Shown one piece after another: positions 15,831-23,204 of a stretch of DNA of 25,260 nt. The number at the start of each line of letters is the position of its first letter. The stretch's first letter is position 1. The position numbers and the translations under genes were made by a program. Source of the stretch: Desulfobacteraceae bacterium (GTDB taxonomy: Bacteria > Desulfobacterota > Desulfobacteria > Desulfobacterales > ETH-SRB1); assembly GCA_013202725.1 (NCBI GenBank), contig JABMRH010000225.1:1-25260 (forward strand), in the 5' to 3' direction. The notes under the pieces are model-generated. The model was not told where the DNA came from. It saw only the letters and a list, made by a program, of their open reading frames with translations, and ran no database searches.

Positions 15831-15857
15831 AGAAAAAACGGAATTGCCCGGCAATTC
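15831..15857 (-). terminator. Rho-independent terminator after ycaO
   Basis: On the minus strand GAATTGCC and GGCAATTC (plus 15841-15857) form a stem that overlaps the ycaO stop codon, followed by CGTTTTTTC. This should end many ycaO transcripts, so the TPR and unknown genes may need read-through or their own promoter. Confidence 0.65.
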
Positions 15858-17170
15858 TATGCAAAAAAACTCTGCATTATCTTCCTGAATCTTGCTCCAC
15901 GCCATGCAGAAGACGGTCTTGTTACGTCAGATACGAGAATATCTTGATTCAAGAAAGGTAAAAAGTCAGAAGTCCGTGGAATAATTACTCTTATTACTGG
16001 AAAGTTCAATATTGGATGTGTGTGGTCGAGTATTATGCAATCGGTATTTAACAGTTTACATATTCTCTTGATTTCCTCAATCTCGCCAAAAATATCCTTG
16101 ATTTTACCGTTCCTGTAAGCGCCAACCTCTCCTTGCTCAAGAAATGAGATATCTTTTGGAGAAATACCACATTTCATTAACAGGTAATAATTGTTAACAC
16201 GAGATCGATGGACAACCGGTTTATCCAACTGCGGACGGGGGGCCAATAGAGTTTCACGGCCCTGCATGCTTTCCGTAAAACACCTTGTCAGACCTTCCTC
16301 CGGATTGAAAGATGCGCCCGGTATCAGTATTCTATGTTCCAGGCGATCAGGAGGCAAATTGTGGTTGATGAACAGGACGCCTATGCAGGGCAACAGCCCA
16401 TCAAAAGAAAGATCCTTGATCATTACATCAACATTCTTTCCCTGATAGAATTTAATCATCTCCTTTATGACGCCGTTGTCCACAGAATCCAAATCAATTG
16501 ATGGAACTGTTTTTTCAGGTTTAATTGTTTGTATCTGGACATGACGTTCAAATATTTCACATAAAGCCTGAATCATCGCCTCTTCGATGGTATTTCCCGC
16601 GGCCATCCCGTTAGAAGCGTGAATATATGCGACAAAATTGATTGGAATTTTTATTGTCTCTTCATGAACTATTGAAAAACCGTCAACCCAATGTTTAGCC
16701 ATGCGGCTGTTTTTGATATGCTCAATGTCCTTATCCGTTAAATGACTTTCGTTTGCCAGCAGGTCTTCTATTCTTAGAACGTTTTCCTTCAAATCATCCT
16801 GGTGGGCATATACATATCCCTCCATCCATTCAAAATTAAGAAACCTGTTGGTTTCCTCATTGTAAAGAGCCGGGATGTTGAACCTCACCCGTTCTTCAAA
16901 AACCGGATAGAACAGCCCCGCGCTGAAACGTTCAGCCAGCTCTGCGTAGGCGCTGGCCTCCGCAAGCTCCGGAGTAGTGCCTTTTCCACTACAGACTATT
17001 TGTATTGAATCAATCCATATCCGTCCCCAATATATGTTGTCCGATACTCGAAAGCTGGAGTATTCAACGTCGAGATGCAATTTTCGTAACCCGTCCTTTA
17101 TTCTGCTGATCGTATTGGACGGAAGATCACACTTCCCATATTTGTTTCTGACACAATTCTGAAATTCCAT
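15857..17170 (-). CDS. YcaO-family ATP-dependent enzyme
   Basis: A 437-residue YcaO-domain protein. YcaO enzymes use ATP to phosphorylate peptide backbone amides, making azolines, thioamides or amidines; the E. coli member assists RimO-dependent methylthiolation. The nucleotide-binding motifs are present: GKGTTPELAEASAYAELAER (about 62-81) with S73, E77, E80 and R81; and NGMAAGNTIEEAMIQALCE (187-205) followed by IFERH, with E197, Q201, E205 and E208. A third conserved region has GLTRCFTESMQGRE. The proline-rich C-terminus of azoline cyclodehydratases is absent. No TfuA, E1-like or dehydrogenase partner is seen, so the product is unknown. GAGGAG lies 11 bases before the ATG. It heads the cassette upstream of dsrA. 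Confidence 0.9.
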   Translation of the reverse strand: MEFQNCVRNKYGKCDLPSNTISRIKDGLRKLHLDVEYSSFRVSDNIYWGRIWIDSIQIVCSGKGTTPELAEASAYAELAERFSAGLFYPVFEERVRFNIPALYNEETNRFLNFEWMEGYVYAHQDDLKENVLRIEDLLANESHLTDKDIEHIKNSRMAKHWVDGFSIVHEETIKIPINFVAYIHASNGMAAGNTIEEAMIQALCEIFERHVQIQTIKPEKTVPSIDLDSVDNGVIKEMIKFYQGKNVDVMIKDLSFDGLLPCIGVLFINHNLPPDRLEHRILIPGASFNPEEGLTRCFTESMQGRETLLAPRPQLDKPVVHRSRVNNYYLLMKCGISPKDISFLEQGEVGAYRNGKIKDIFGEIEEIKRICKLLNTDCIILDHTHPILNFPVIRVIIPRTSDFLPFLNQDILVSDVTRPSSAWRGARFRKIMQSFFA

Positions 17171-17215
17171 TAAAACTGTTACTCCTCACCCGGATAAAAA
17201 AAATTACTATAACAA

Positions 17216-17245
17216 TTTATACCACATCAATCATTCAATATACAA
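17216..17245 (-). promoter_or_regulatory. Promoter of the YcaO gene
   Basis: On the minus strand TTGTAT (17240-17245), 18 bp, and TATAAA (17216-17221) preceded by TGG (extended -10) form a plausible sigma70-type promoter, about 45 bases before the ycaO start. Confidence 0.5.
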
Positions 17246-17343
17246 GATATAAACAACGTAAAGTTCAAGGCCAATTATCGGTGGCAACATCACTTCCGAT
17301 TGAATATCCGCTGTATTAAATATCCGAAACAGCGAGAAGATTC

Positions 17344-17372
17344 TTGACATAGATTAAAATACTTAATATGAA
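17344..17372 (+). promoter_or_regulatory. Promoter of the 110-residue protein/aldolase operon
   Basis: TTGACA (17344-17349), a 17-bp spacer and TATGAA (17367-17372) on the plus strand, with a leader of about 100 bases before ATG 17477. The rest of the 306-bp divergent spacer (17171-17476) is AT-rich and shows nothing else I can name. Confidence 0.55.
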
Positions 17373-17476
17373 ATCTTTTAATATTTATTTGGATAGTTAA
17401 AAAAACTTATCATGTTCCCAAAGCTTTCGTTAATCAAGAAATTAGAGATTATTAACAGTAAACAGGAGGTAATCAA

Positions 17477-17809
17477 ATGGCGGATTTTTACATTAATATT
17501 TTTTTAGATGATGAAAAACTAAAGAAGATTGAAGGGGCGGGATTGTCCAGTGAGGTTAAGGAAATAGACGGCAAAAAGGCGATTCAGGTGGAAGTCTCAA
17601 AAAAAGAACAAAAAAAGCTTCTAAAGGGATTCCCGGATTTAACCTTTGACGATTCAAATGCCTGTGTGCTCCCTGAAAAAGGAGAAAATATCCTGCTGAA
17701 CATTATACTGGATATAAAGATGCTGGATGTAATGAAAGTAGCGATTATAAAGCTTTACAACCCTCTTGCCGGCAGGGATATTTCCGGAAGGGGCACCGGC
17801 GGCAGATAA
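17477..17809 (+). CDS. Small protein of unknown function
   Basis: A 110-residue protein I do not recognise. It is soluble and charged: a lysine/glutamate-rich N-terminal half (MADFYINIFLDDEKLKKIEG), a hydrophobic helix region (ILLNIILDIKMLDVMKVAIIKL) and a glycine/arginine-rich tail (GRDISGRGTGGR). An excellent Shine-Dalgarno AGGAGGT (17464-17470) and a promoter upstream support real expression. It lies 14 bp before the aldolase gene, so it is probably an operon partner. The tail could bind nucleic acid or phosphate, but nothing proves this. Confidence 0.75.
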   Translation: MADFYINIFLDDEKLKKIEGAGLSSEVKEIDGKKAIQVEVSKKEQKKLLKGFPDLTFDDSNACVLPEKGENILLNIILDIKMLDVMKVAIIKLYNPLAGRDISGRGTGGR

Positions 17810-17823
17810 TCATAGGAGGAGTT

Positions 17824-18858
17824 ATGTTTAAGGGATGTTTTACCGCGCTTGTTACACCATTTATTAATGATGCCGTTAATTATGAAGGTCTTGGAAAACT
17901 TGCGGATTTCCAGATAAAAAACGGAATAACCGGAATCCTGGCTGTTGGAACTACAGGTGAAAGCCCGACTTTGACATGGGATGAACATAACAAGGTCATT
18001 GAAGATGTAGCGAAAAAAACACGGGGAAAATGTATCTGCATAGCTGGAACCGGAAGCAATAATACAAAAGAGACACTTGAATCATCAAAACATGCTGTTA
18101 ATACCGGAGTTGAAGCTTTATTGCTTGTAGATCCATATTATAATGGGCCAAGTTCTCTTGAGATCCGCAGGGAATATGTCGCGCCTGTTGCCAAAGCCTT
18201 CCCTGACGTGCAGATTATCCCTTATGTAATTCCCGGCAGGACCGGCGCGCAGTTACTCCCTGAAGATCTTGCAATCCTTAACAGGGATTTTGATAATGTT
18301 AACATGGTAAAAGAGGCTACCGGAAGCATTGAAAACATGAAACACACAAGAGCCTGTTGCGGAGCGGATTTTACCATACTTTCCGGTGATGACGGCCTGA
18401 CCTTTGAGATGATGACAGACCCAGAAATAATGGCATCGGGTGTTGTTTCTGTTGCTTCAAATGTTGCTCCCGGACCTGTTACAGAAATGGTCAAGCTGCT
18501 TGAGCAGGGGAATCAGGCTGAAGCCAAAAAGATATTATCCGCCCTTGAACCTCTTTTCGGGCTTGTAACAATTAAAACAAAGGAAAAAACACCTTATGGA
18601 GAGGTTGTATGCAGGGCCAGGAATCCGCTGGGCATCAAGACTCTTATGTCAATTCTTGGCATGCCTTCCGGAGGGTGCAGGCAGCCTTTGGGTAAAATGA
18701 CAGTAAGTGGGCTGGAAAAGGTTATTGAAACAGCCAGGAAAGTACAGTCTGATAACCCGGAAATATTAAAACCTGTTGCAGAATTTTTCGGAGTTGATAT
18801 TGATGCCCGTTTAAGCAGCGCGTCTAACCTGCAAGAGCTTTATTATGAGAAGTATTAG
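17824..18858 (+). CDS. Dihydrodipicolinate synthase (DapA)-family aldolase
   Basis: A 344-residue class I aldolase of the DapA/N-acetylneuraminate lyase superfamily. The Schiff-base lysine is K163 (MVKEATG), the catalytic tyrosine Y134 in YVIPGRTG (with R139), and the threonines T43-T44 in GTTGES; VDPYYNGPS gives the second conserved tyrosine. With TT and R-type substrate residues, lysine-pathway dihydrodipicolinate synthase is a reasonable guess. However, the protein is about 50 residues longer than standard DapA because of a C-terminal extension, so another 2-oxo-acid aldolase role is possible. AGGAGG precedes the ATG. The neighbour is an unknown small protein, and no other lysine genes are present. 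Confidence 0.8.
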   Translation: MFKGCFTALVTPFINDAVNYEGLGKLADFQIKNGITGILAVGTTGESPTLTWDEHNKVIEDVAKKTRGKCICIAGTGSNNTKETLESSKHAVNTGVEALLLVDPYYNGPSSLEIRREYVAPVAKAFPDVQIIPYVIPGRTGAQLLPEDLAILNRDFDNVNMVKEATGSIENMKHTRACCGADFTILSGDDGLTFEMMTDPEIMASGVVSVASNVAPGPVTEMVKLLEQGNQAEAKKILSALEPLFGLVTIKTKEKTPYGEVVCRARNPLGIKTLMSILGMPSGGCRQPLGKMTVSGLEKVIETARKVQSDNPEILKPVAEFFGVDIDARLSSASNLQELYYEKY

Positions 18859-18863
18859 AGAGT

Positions 18864-18923
18864 AAGGATTGTCGATTGGTAAAACCCAATCATCAATCGA
18901 CAATCCATCAATCGACAATCCTT
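18864..18923. terminator. Bidirectional terminator-like inverted repeat with duplicated arm
   Basis: AAGGATTGTCGATTG (18864-18878) pairs with CAATCGACAATCCTT (18909-18923). An extra inner copy, CAATCGACAATCC, lies at 18894-18906, so the right arm is a 15-bp tandem duplication. It sits between two convergent genes and overlaps the stop codon of the downstream one, fitting a shared terminator. U-tracts are weak. Confidence 0.55.
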
Positions 18924-19737
18924 ATACCTCCTTCCCTTCCGGCTTTTTGTTTATCTCAAACTGATCTTCACTTCCGTCCTTAAAAAGAAGCGATTTTAAC
19001 CATTTAATCCCAAATTCCAGACGGGCGATTTCATCTTCTCTTATCTTTTCCACAGTTTCATCATCAATTTTATATCGATCCAGAAATGAACTCTCAAAGA
19101 TAAATTTTTTAAATTTATCGATGTTATAACTTACTAAAAAAAACATCTTCTTGCTCTGTTCCGTTAACATTACATTCTTGGGAAAGGATCTCTTTCTGAC
19201 AACCAGGTCGGTCCAGCCGGCGTTTATTTCGTCATGAATATCAAACCCCTGATCCTTGCGCCATTCACGAACTGTCCATTCCTTATCCTCTTCAAAACCA
19301 AGGCAATGAGGTTCATGAACAAAAAAATAGAATCCTTCATCGTCCGCCCCTTCTTTGTGACTGAGCGAAGCAACCCCAAGCGGATAATAGCGACATGTGG
19401 TGGGCCTGTCTTCATAGATGATACATCCATCATCTTTGACAAATGGACATTTCTTTTTATCAGACTCAGATGTATCATCATCTAAAAGCTTCAATGTTAT
19501 AATAGGCAGATCTGTTTTTTCTAAAAGCTGCGGCTCCGTATAAATGGCTAAAAATTCTTCTGATGAAAGCTGCAGACGATTCTTTAGCCTGATAATGTCA
19601 TAGGGTGTCAGTATAATATTAATATCACCGCAACATTTGGTAAAACATTTTACCCCTTTATGACATTTGAACTTAAATTTGCTGTCAAGTGAAAGTTTGA
19701 CCGGCTCTATGCCGGCCATTGTATTAGGTATATCCAT
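18922..19737 (-). CDS. YkgJ-family cysteine-cluster protein
   Basis: A 271-residue protein with the YkgJ/FliB-like cysteine signature, thought to bind zinc or an iron-sulfur cluster. The first set, FKCHKGVKCFTKCCGD, lies near residues 22-38. The second, CPFVKDDGCIIYEDRP followed by TTCRYYPLG, lies near 100-120. The order C-x5-C-x3-CC then C-x6-C-x9-C followed by R-[YF]-[YF]-P is typical. The function of the family is not settled. AAAGGAAG lies upstream of ATG 19737 and a good promoter is present. It is transcribed alone, convergent with the aldolase gene. Confidence 0.8.
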   Translation of the reverse strand: MDIPNTMAGIEPVKLSLDSKFKFKCHKGVKCFTKCCGDINIILTPYDIIRLKNRLQLSSEEFLAIYTEPQLLEKTDLPIITLKLLDDDTSESDKKKCPFVKDDGCIIYEDRPTTCRYYPLGVASLSHKEGADDEGFYFFVHEPHCLGFEEDKEWTVREWRKDQGFDIHDEINAGWTDLVVRKRSFPKNVMLTEQSKKMFFLVSYNIDKFKKFIFESSFLDRYKIDDETVEKIREDEIARLEFGIKWLKSLLFKDGSEDQFEINKKPEGKEV

Positions 19738-19779
19738 AGTTTTTTCTTCCTTTCATTTTTCAAATAAGTTATTTTTTTG

Positions 19780-19809
19780 CTTATATCCCAATAAAATATT
19801 CAATGTCAA
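19780..19809 (-). promoter_or_regulatory. Promoter of the YkgJ-family gene
   Basis: On the minus strand TTGACA (19804-19809), an 18-bp spacer and TATAAG (19780-19785) form a strong sigma70-type promoter about 40-45 bases before the start codon. Confidence 0.65.
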
Positions 19810-19982
19810 TTACTTGATAATCATTTAGAAAAACACCCCATGTTTTTTGCCGACACTTGTGGAAATCTTCAATTAAATCTTGATTTAAGCGTAAGCTTGC
19901 TATATCTTTAAAAATTAACAATAAGCCAAAGAATTTATTGAACCTTTTTTATATTCCGGCAAGTCCGGGTCAGGATATTGCG

Positions 19983-20417
19983 ATGAATGAACTATCCTGT
20001 TTTGAATTCCAACAGGGACGTCTTTTTGTGGGTCGTCTTCCTCATGGCAAAGATTTGATTCTTTCTGTCGAGGAGTTCTGTGAGGATGCCTCGATCCAGA
20101 TGGCTACATTTTCGGTTATCGGCGCTGTTTCTTCCGCCACTATAGGCGCCTACGATCAAAAGCAACAAGTCTATGTCACCTTTAAAGAGGAAGCACCGCT
20201 TGAAATCGTAAGCTGTATAGGCAATATTTCGTTAAAGGACGGCAAGCCGTTCATTCATGCTCATATCTTACTTGCTGATGAGCAGGGGAAAACAATCGGC
20301 GGGCATCTTTTTTCCGAAACTATTATTTATGCCGGAGAAATAAATCTGCAGGAATTAACAGGCAAACCAATGGAAAGAACCTATGATAACGATACAGGAC
20401 TTATGCTTTGGAAATAG
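19983..20417 (+). CDS. PPC/DUF296-domain protein
   Basis: A 144-residue protein of the PPC (DUF296) domain family, related to the plant AT-hook PPC module and to bacterial single-domain proteins that form trimers. Typical features: GRLFVGRLPHGKDLILSVEEF at the start, GAVSSATIGAYD, then SLKDGKPFIHAHILLADEQG and GGHLF, which include the conserved histidines. Bacterial members have no established role; nucleotide or DNA binding has been suggested. ATG 19983 is chosen because AGGA lies seven bases upstream. A TTG at 19938 would add 15 residues but has no ribosome-binding site. Confidence 0.8.
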   Translation: MNELSCFEFQQGRLFVGRLPHGKDLILSVEEFCEDASIQMATFSVIGAVSSATIGAYDQKQQVYVTFKEEAPLEIVSCIGNISLKDGKPFIHAHILLADEQGKTIGGHLFSETIIYAGEINLQELTGKPMERTYDNDTGLMLWK

Positions 20418-20477
20418 AGCTTTTCAACGTTTTCTTTAACCTAATTTTGATGACGTCGTAAAAAGCCTCCCAAACTT

Positions 20478-20555
20478 GTCATTTCGAGCGAAGCGAGAAA
20501 TCTTTGGTCTGTAACGCATTGAAAAAATAAGATTTCTCCCTGCGGTCGAAATGAC
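20478..20555. repeat. Palindromic intergenic repeat (GTCATTTCGA family)
   Basis: A 26-bp arm beginning GTCATTTCGAGCGAAGCGAG and its imperfect inverse ending GGTCGAAATGAC enclose about 26 bases. It is a widely scattered bacterial palindrome, related in style to the GTCATTGCGAG element at 15673. Just upstream, GACGTCGTAAAAAG (20452-20465) resembles the loop of the composite repeats. Confidence 0.7.
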
Positions 20556-20616
20556 ATATTGGCTAAATCCAATTTTTTACGAAAGCGTCTCTTTTATCTT
20601 TTGCTGAGGAGGTTAA

Positions 20617-21678
20617 ATGCAAGTGACAATTACAAAATCGGACACACTTAAGCCCAAACCTGATAATTCGAGTCTCGGTTTTGGAACAATATTTACCGAC
20701 CATATGTTTAACATGGATTATAATCCTGACAATGGATGGCATAATCCACGAGTTGAGCCATATACCCCTATTGAAATGGATCCTGCAACAGCAGTTCTTC
20801 ACTATGGGCAAGCGGTATTTGAAGGGCTAAAAGCTTATAAAACAGATTCGGGCGCTGTCCGGTTTTTCAGGCCAAAAGATAATTTCAAGCGGCTGAACCG
20901 ATCTTGCCGAATGCTTTGTATCCCAGAATTTGACGATGGCTTTGTCTTTGATGCCATGAAACAGTTGATTGCTCTGGAAAAAGACTGGATTCCCGGCGCG
21001 CCGGAAACCTCCCTGTATATAAGGCCGACTATTATCGCAACAGACCCTTTTCTCGGTGTGCGCGCTTCATATACATACCGTTTCTTTATTATCCTTTCTC
21101 CGGTTGGCGCATATTATCCAGAAGGGTTTAATCCGGTTAAAATCTGGGTGACAAAGAATCATGTCAGAGCTGTACGCGGCGGAATAGGCGAGGCCAAAGC
21201 AGCCGGAAATTATGCGGCAAGTTTATATGCGGGAGAAGAAGCCCACAAAAACGGTTATACACAGGTACTGTGGCTTGATGGCGTCCATCAGAAGTACATT
21301 GAGGAGGTCGGGTCTATGAATATATTTTTTGTCATAGATGATGAGTTGGTGACCCCCATGTTAAACGGAAGCATTCTGCCCGGCATTACCAGAGATTCTG
21401 TAATAACTATGGCAAAAAAATGGAATGTAAAGGTTAGTGAACGGCAGATCAGCATAGATGATCTGATAGATGCGCACGACTCAGGAAAACTGCAGGAAAT
21501 TTTCGGGTCGGGAACAGCCGCGGTTATTTCCCCTGTTGGTGAAATGAAATACGGCGACAGAATCATAAATATAGGCGGCAACAAAGTCGGGCCTATGGCA
21601 AACAGGCTCTATCAAGCCATAACCGACATCCAGTATGGCAGAACAGAAGATACTCAGGGATGGATTGAAAAGCTTTAG
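20617..21678 (+). CDS. ilvE: Branched-chain amino-acid aminotransferase
   Basis: A 353-residue class IV pyridoxal-phosphate aminotransferase, which transaminates the 2-oxo acids of leucine, isoleucine and valine. The PLP lysine is K194 in GEAKAAGNYAAS, the typical position of type II (BCAT2-like) enzymes. Other family blocks are HYGQAVFEGLKAY, LYIRPTIIATD, EEVGSMNIFFV and FGSGTAAVISPVG. GAGGAGGT precedes the ATG. It is followed after 18 bp by the pyrophosphorylase gene on the same strand. Confidence 0.95.
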   Translation: MQVTITKSDTLKPKPDNSSLGFGTIFTDHMFNMDYNPDNGWHNPRVEPYTPIEMDPATAVLHYGQAVFEGLKAYKTDSGAVRFFRPKDNFKRLNRSCRMLCIPEFDDGFVFDAMKQLIALEKDWIPGAPETSLYIRPTIIATDPFLGVRASYTYRFFIILSPVGAYYPEGFNPVKIWVTKNHVRAVRGGIGEAKAAGNYAASLYAGEEAHKNGYTQVLWLDGVHQKYIEEVGSMNIFFVIDDELVTPMLNGSILPGITRDSVITMAKKWNVKVSERQISIDDLIDAHDSGKLQEIFGSGTAAVISPVGEMKYGDRIINIGGNKVGPMANRLYQAITDIQYGRTEDTQGWIEKL

Positions 21679-21696
21679 CTTCTTAGGTGGTGTGTT

Positions 21697-23091
21697 ATGA
21701 AACAATCCAGAATGCCGAACCATCTGCAATCCTTTATTGTAAAGATGGAAAAGGAAGGGCTGCCGCAGGTTGTTATTGATACATTTGCTTATTATTATAA
21801 AAAGGTAGTCGCAGGTGAGACAGGTCTTGTGTTTGATAAAGATATAAGGCCTCTAAATGCAGACGAAATTGAAAGCGCGGATAATATCGGCCAATATGCC
21901 GATGCAGGAAAAAAAGTCTTAAAAAATGCCGTGATGATAATATTAAACGGCGGGCTTGGCACTAGTATGGGCCTTACAAAGCCCAAATCCATTATCAGGG
22001 TAAAAAACGGCAAAAGCTTTCTTGAGATAATATTAAAGCAGGCGCAAATACACAATGTCACGTTGTCATTGATGAACAGCTTTAGCACACATCAGGATAC
22101 TCTTTCTGCTTTATCACGGATAAACCCGTCCAGCCTTCCAATAATATTTATTCAGGACAAATTTCCCAAGATACTTCGTGACGGGCTTGGCCCTGCAACC
22201 TGGCCGCAAAATCCGGACCTGGAGTGGAATCCACCCGGCCACGGCGATGTCTATACAGCCCTTTATACATCAGGGACTCTACAATATCTGCTTGATAGAA
22301 AAATAATATATGCTTTTATCGCCAATTCGGATAACCTGGGCGCTACAATGGATGCTTCCCTTCTTGGTTACTTTTCCGAAAACAGGTTCCCGTTTATGAT
22401 GGAGGTAGCCGAAAGAACGCCGGCTGATTTAAAGGGAGGCCATATTGCCAGGCATAAAAGCGGTAATTTGATTTTGCGTGAAGCAGCCCAGTGCCCGGAA
22501 GATGAATTGGATGCCTTTAGAGATATAAGCAGGTACAGGTATTTCAACACAAACAACATCTGGATTAACCTGCCGGTATTAAAGGAGGTTATTGAAGAAT
22601 ATGGGATAATCCGTCTTCCAATGATACTGAACGCAAAAACCCTTGACCCAAGGGATGAATCCAGTCCAAAGGTATACCATGTCGAAACCGCAATGGGGGC
22701 AGCTTTATCCCTTTTTGAAAACACGCCGGCAGTGAAGGTGCCAAGAACACGTTTTTTTCCTGTCAAAAACTGCAACGATCTGCTCGAGGTCCGGTCGGAT
22801 CGCTTTATTTTTTCAGAAGATCAAACGTTGATTCTAAACCCAAATATGAAATCGGATTTAATCAGGATAAATCTTGATCCAGGATATTACGGGACAAGGG
22901 ATCTGTTTAATGAAAGATTTCTTGTTGATGGGATTCCCTCCTTAATTGATTGTGAATTTCTTACTATAAAAGGGGATGTTTTTTTTGAGAAAAACATAAC
23001 AATAAAAGGAAGGGTTGCAATAACTAACACCGGCAAATCTCCAGCAATAATAAAGGCAGGAACCGTTATAGACAGCGACTTAATTCTGTAA
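21697..23091 (+). CDS. UTP-glucose-1-phosphate uridylyltransferase, UDPGP (eukaryotic-type) family
   Basis: A 464-residue nucleotidyltransferase of the UDPGP family, making UDP-glucose or a related UDP-sugar. The nucleotide-binding loop is LNGGLGTSMGLTKPKS at about 83-98. NSDNLGAT provides the metal/uridine-binding aspartate, and GGHIARHKSG and NTNNIWINL follow. A C-terminal left-handed beta-helix-like part ends with repeated short strands (IKGRVAITNTGKSPAIIKAG). It differs from the common bacterial GalU and resembles eukaryotic UGP enzymes. It sits directly after ilvE and before the ffh promoter, and no glycosyltransferases are adjacent. Confidence 0.88.
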   Translation: MKQSRMPNHLQSFIVKMEKEGLPQVVIDTFAYYYKKVVAGETGLVFDKDIRPLNADEIESADNIGQYADAGKKVLKNAVMIILNGGLGTSMGLTKPKSIIRVKNGKSFLEIILKQAQIHNVTLSLMNSFSTHQDTLSALSRINPSSLPIIFIQDKFPKILRDGLGPATWPQNPDLEWNPPGHGDVYTALYTSGTLQYLLDRKIIYAFIANSDNLGATMDASLLGYFSENRFPFMMEVAERTPADLKGGHIARHKSGNLILREAAQCPEDELDAFRDISRYRYFNTNNIWINLPVLKEVIEEYGIIRLPMILNAKTLDPRDESSPKVYHVETAMGAALSLFENTPAVKVPRTRFFPVKNCNDLLEVRSDRFIFSEDQTLILNPNMKSDLIRINLDPGYYGTRDLFNERFLVDGIPSLIDCEFLTIKGDVFFEKNITIKGRVAITNTGKSPAIIKAGTVIDSDLIL

Positions 23092-23141
23092 TCAGCGTCT
23101 GAACGAACATCACTGTGGCGGTTAAATATGAGCCTTTTTCC

Positions 23142-23170
23142 TTGACATAATATAATCATACCATTAAATT
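23142..23170 (+). promoter_or_regulatory. Promoter of the ffh-rpsP-khpA group
   Basis: TTGACA (23142-23147), a 17-bp spacer and TAAATT (23165-23170) lie 35-63 bases before ATG 23205. The region between the pyrophosphorylase stop and ffh has no gene and no clear terminator. Confidence 0.5.
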
Positions 23171-23204
23171 AAAAGTTTTTAATAATCATTCTTTGGATAC
23201 ATTT

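Noticed and set aside
15741..15947. Plus-strand 68-residue open frame
   Set aside because: It begins inside the palindromic repeat and runs into the end of the YcaO gene on the other strand.
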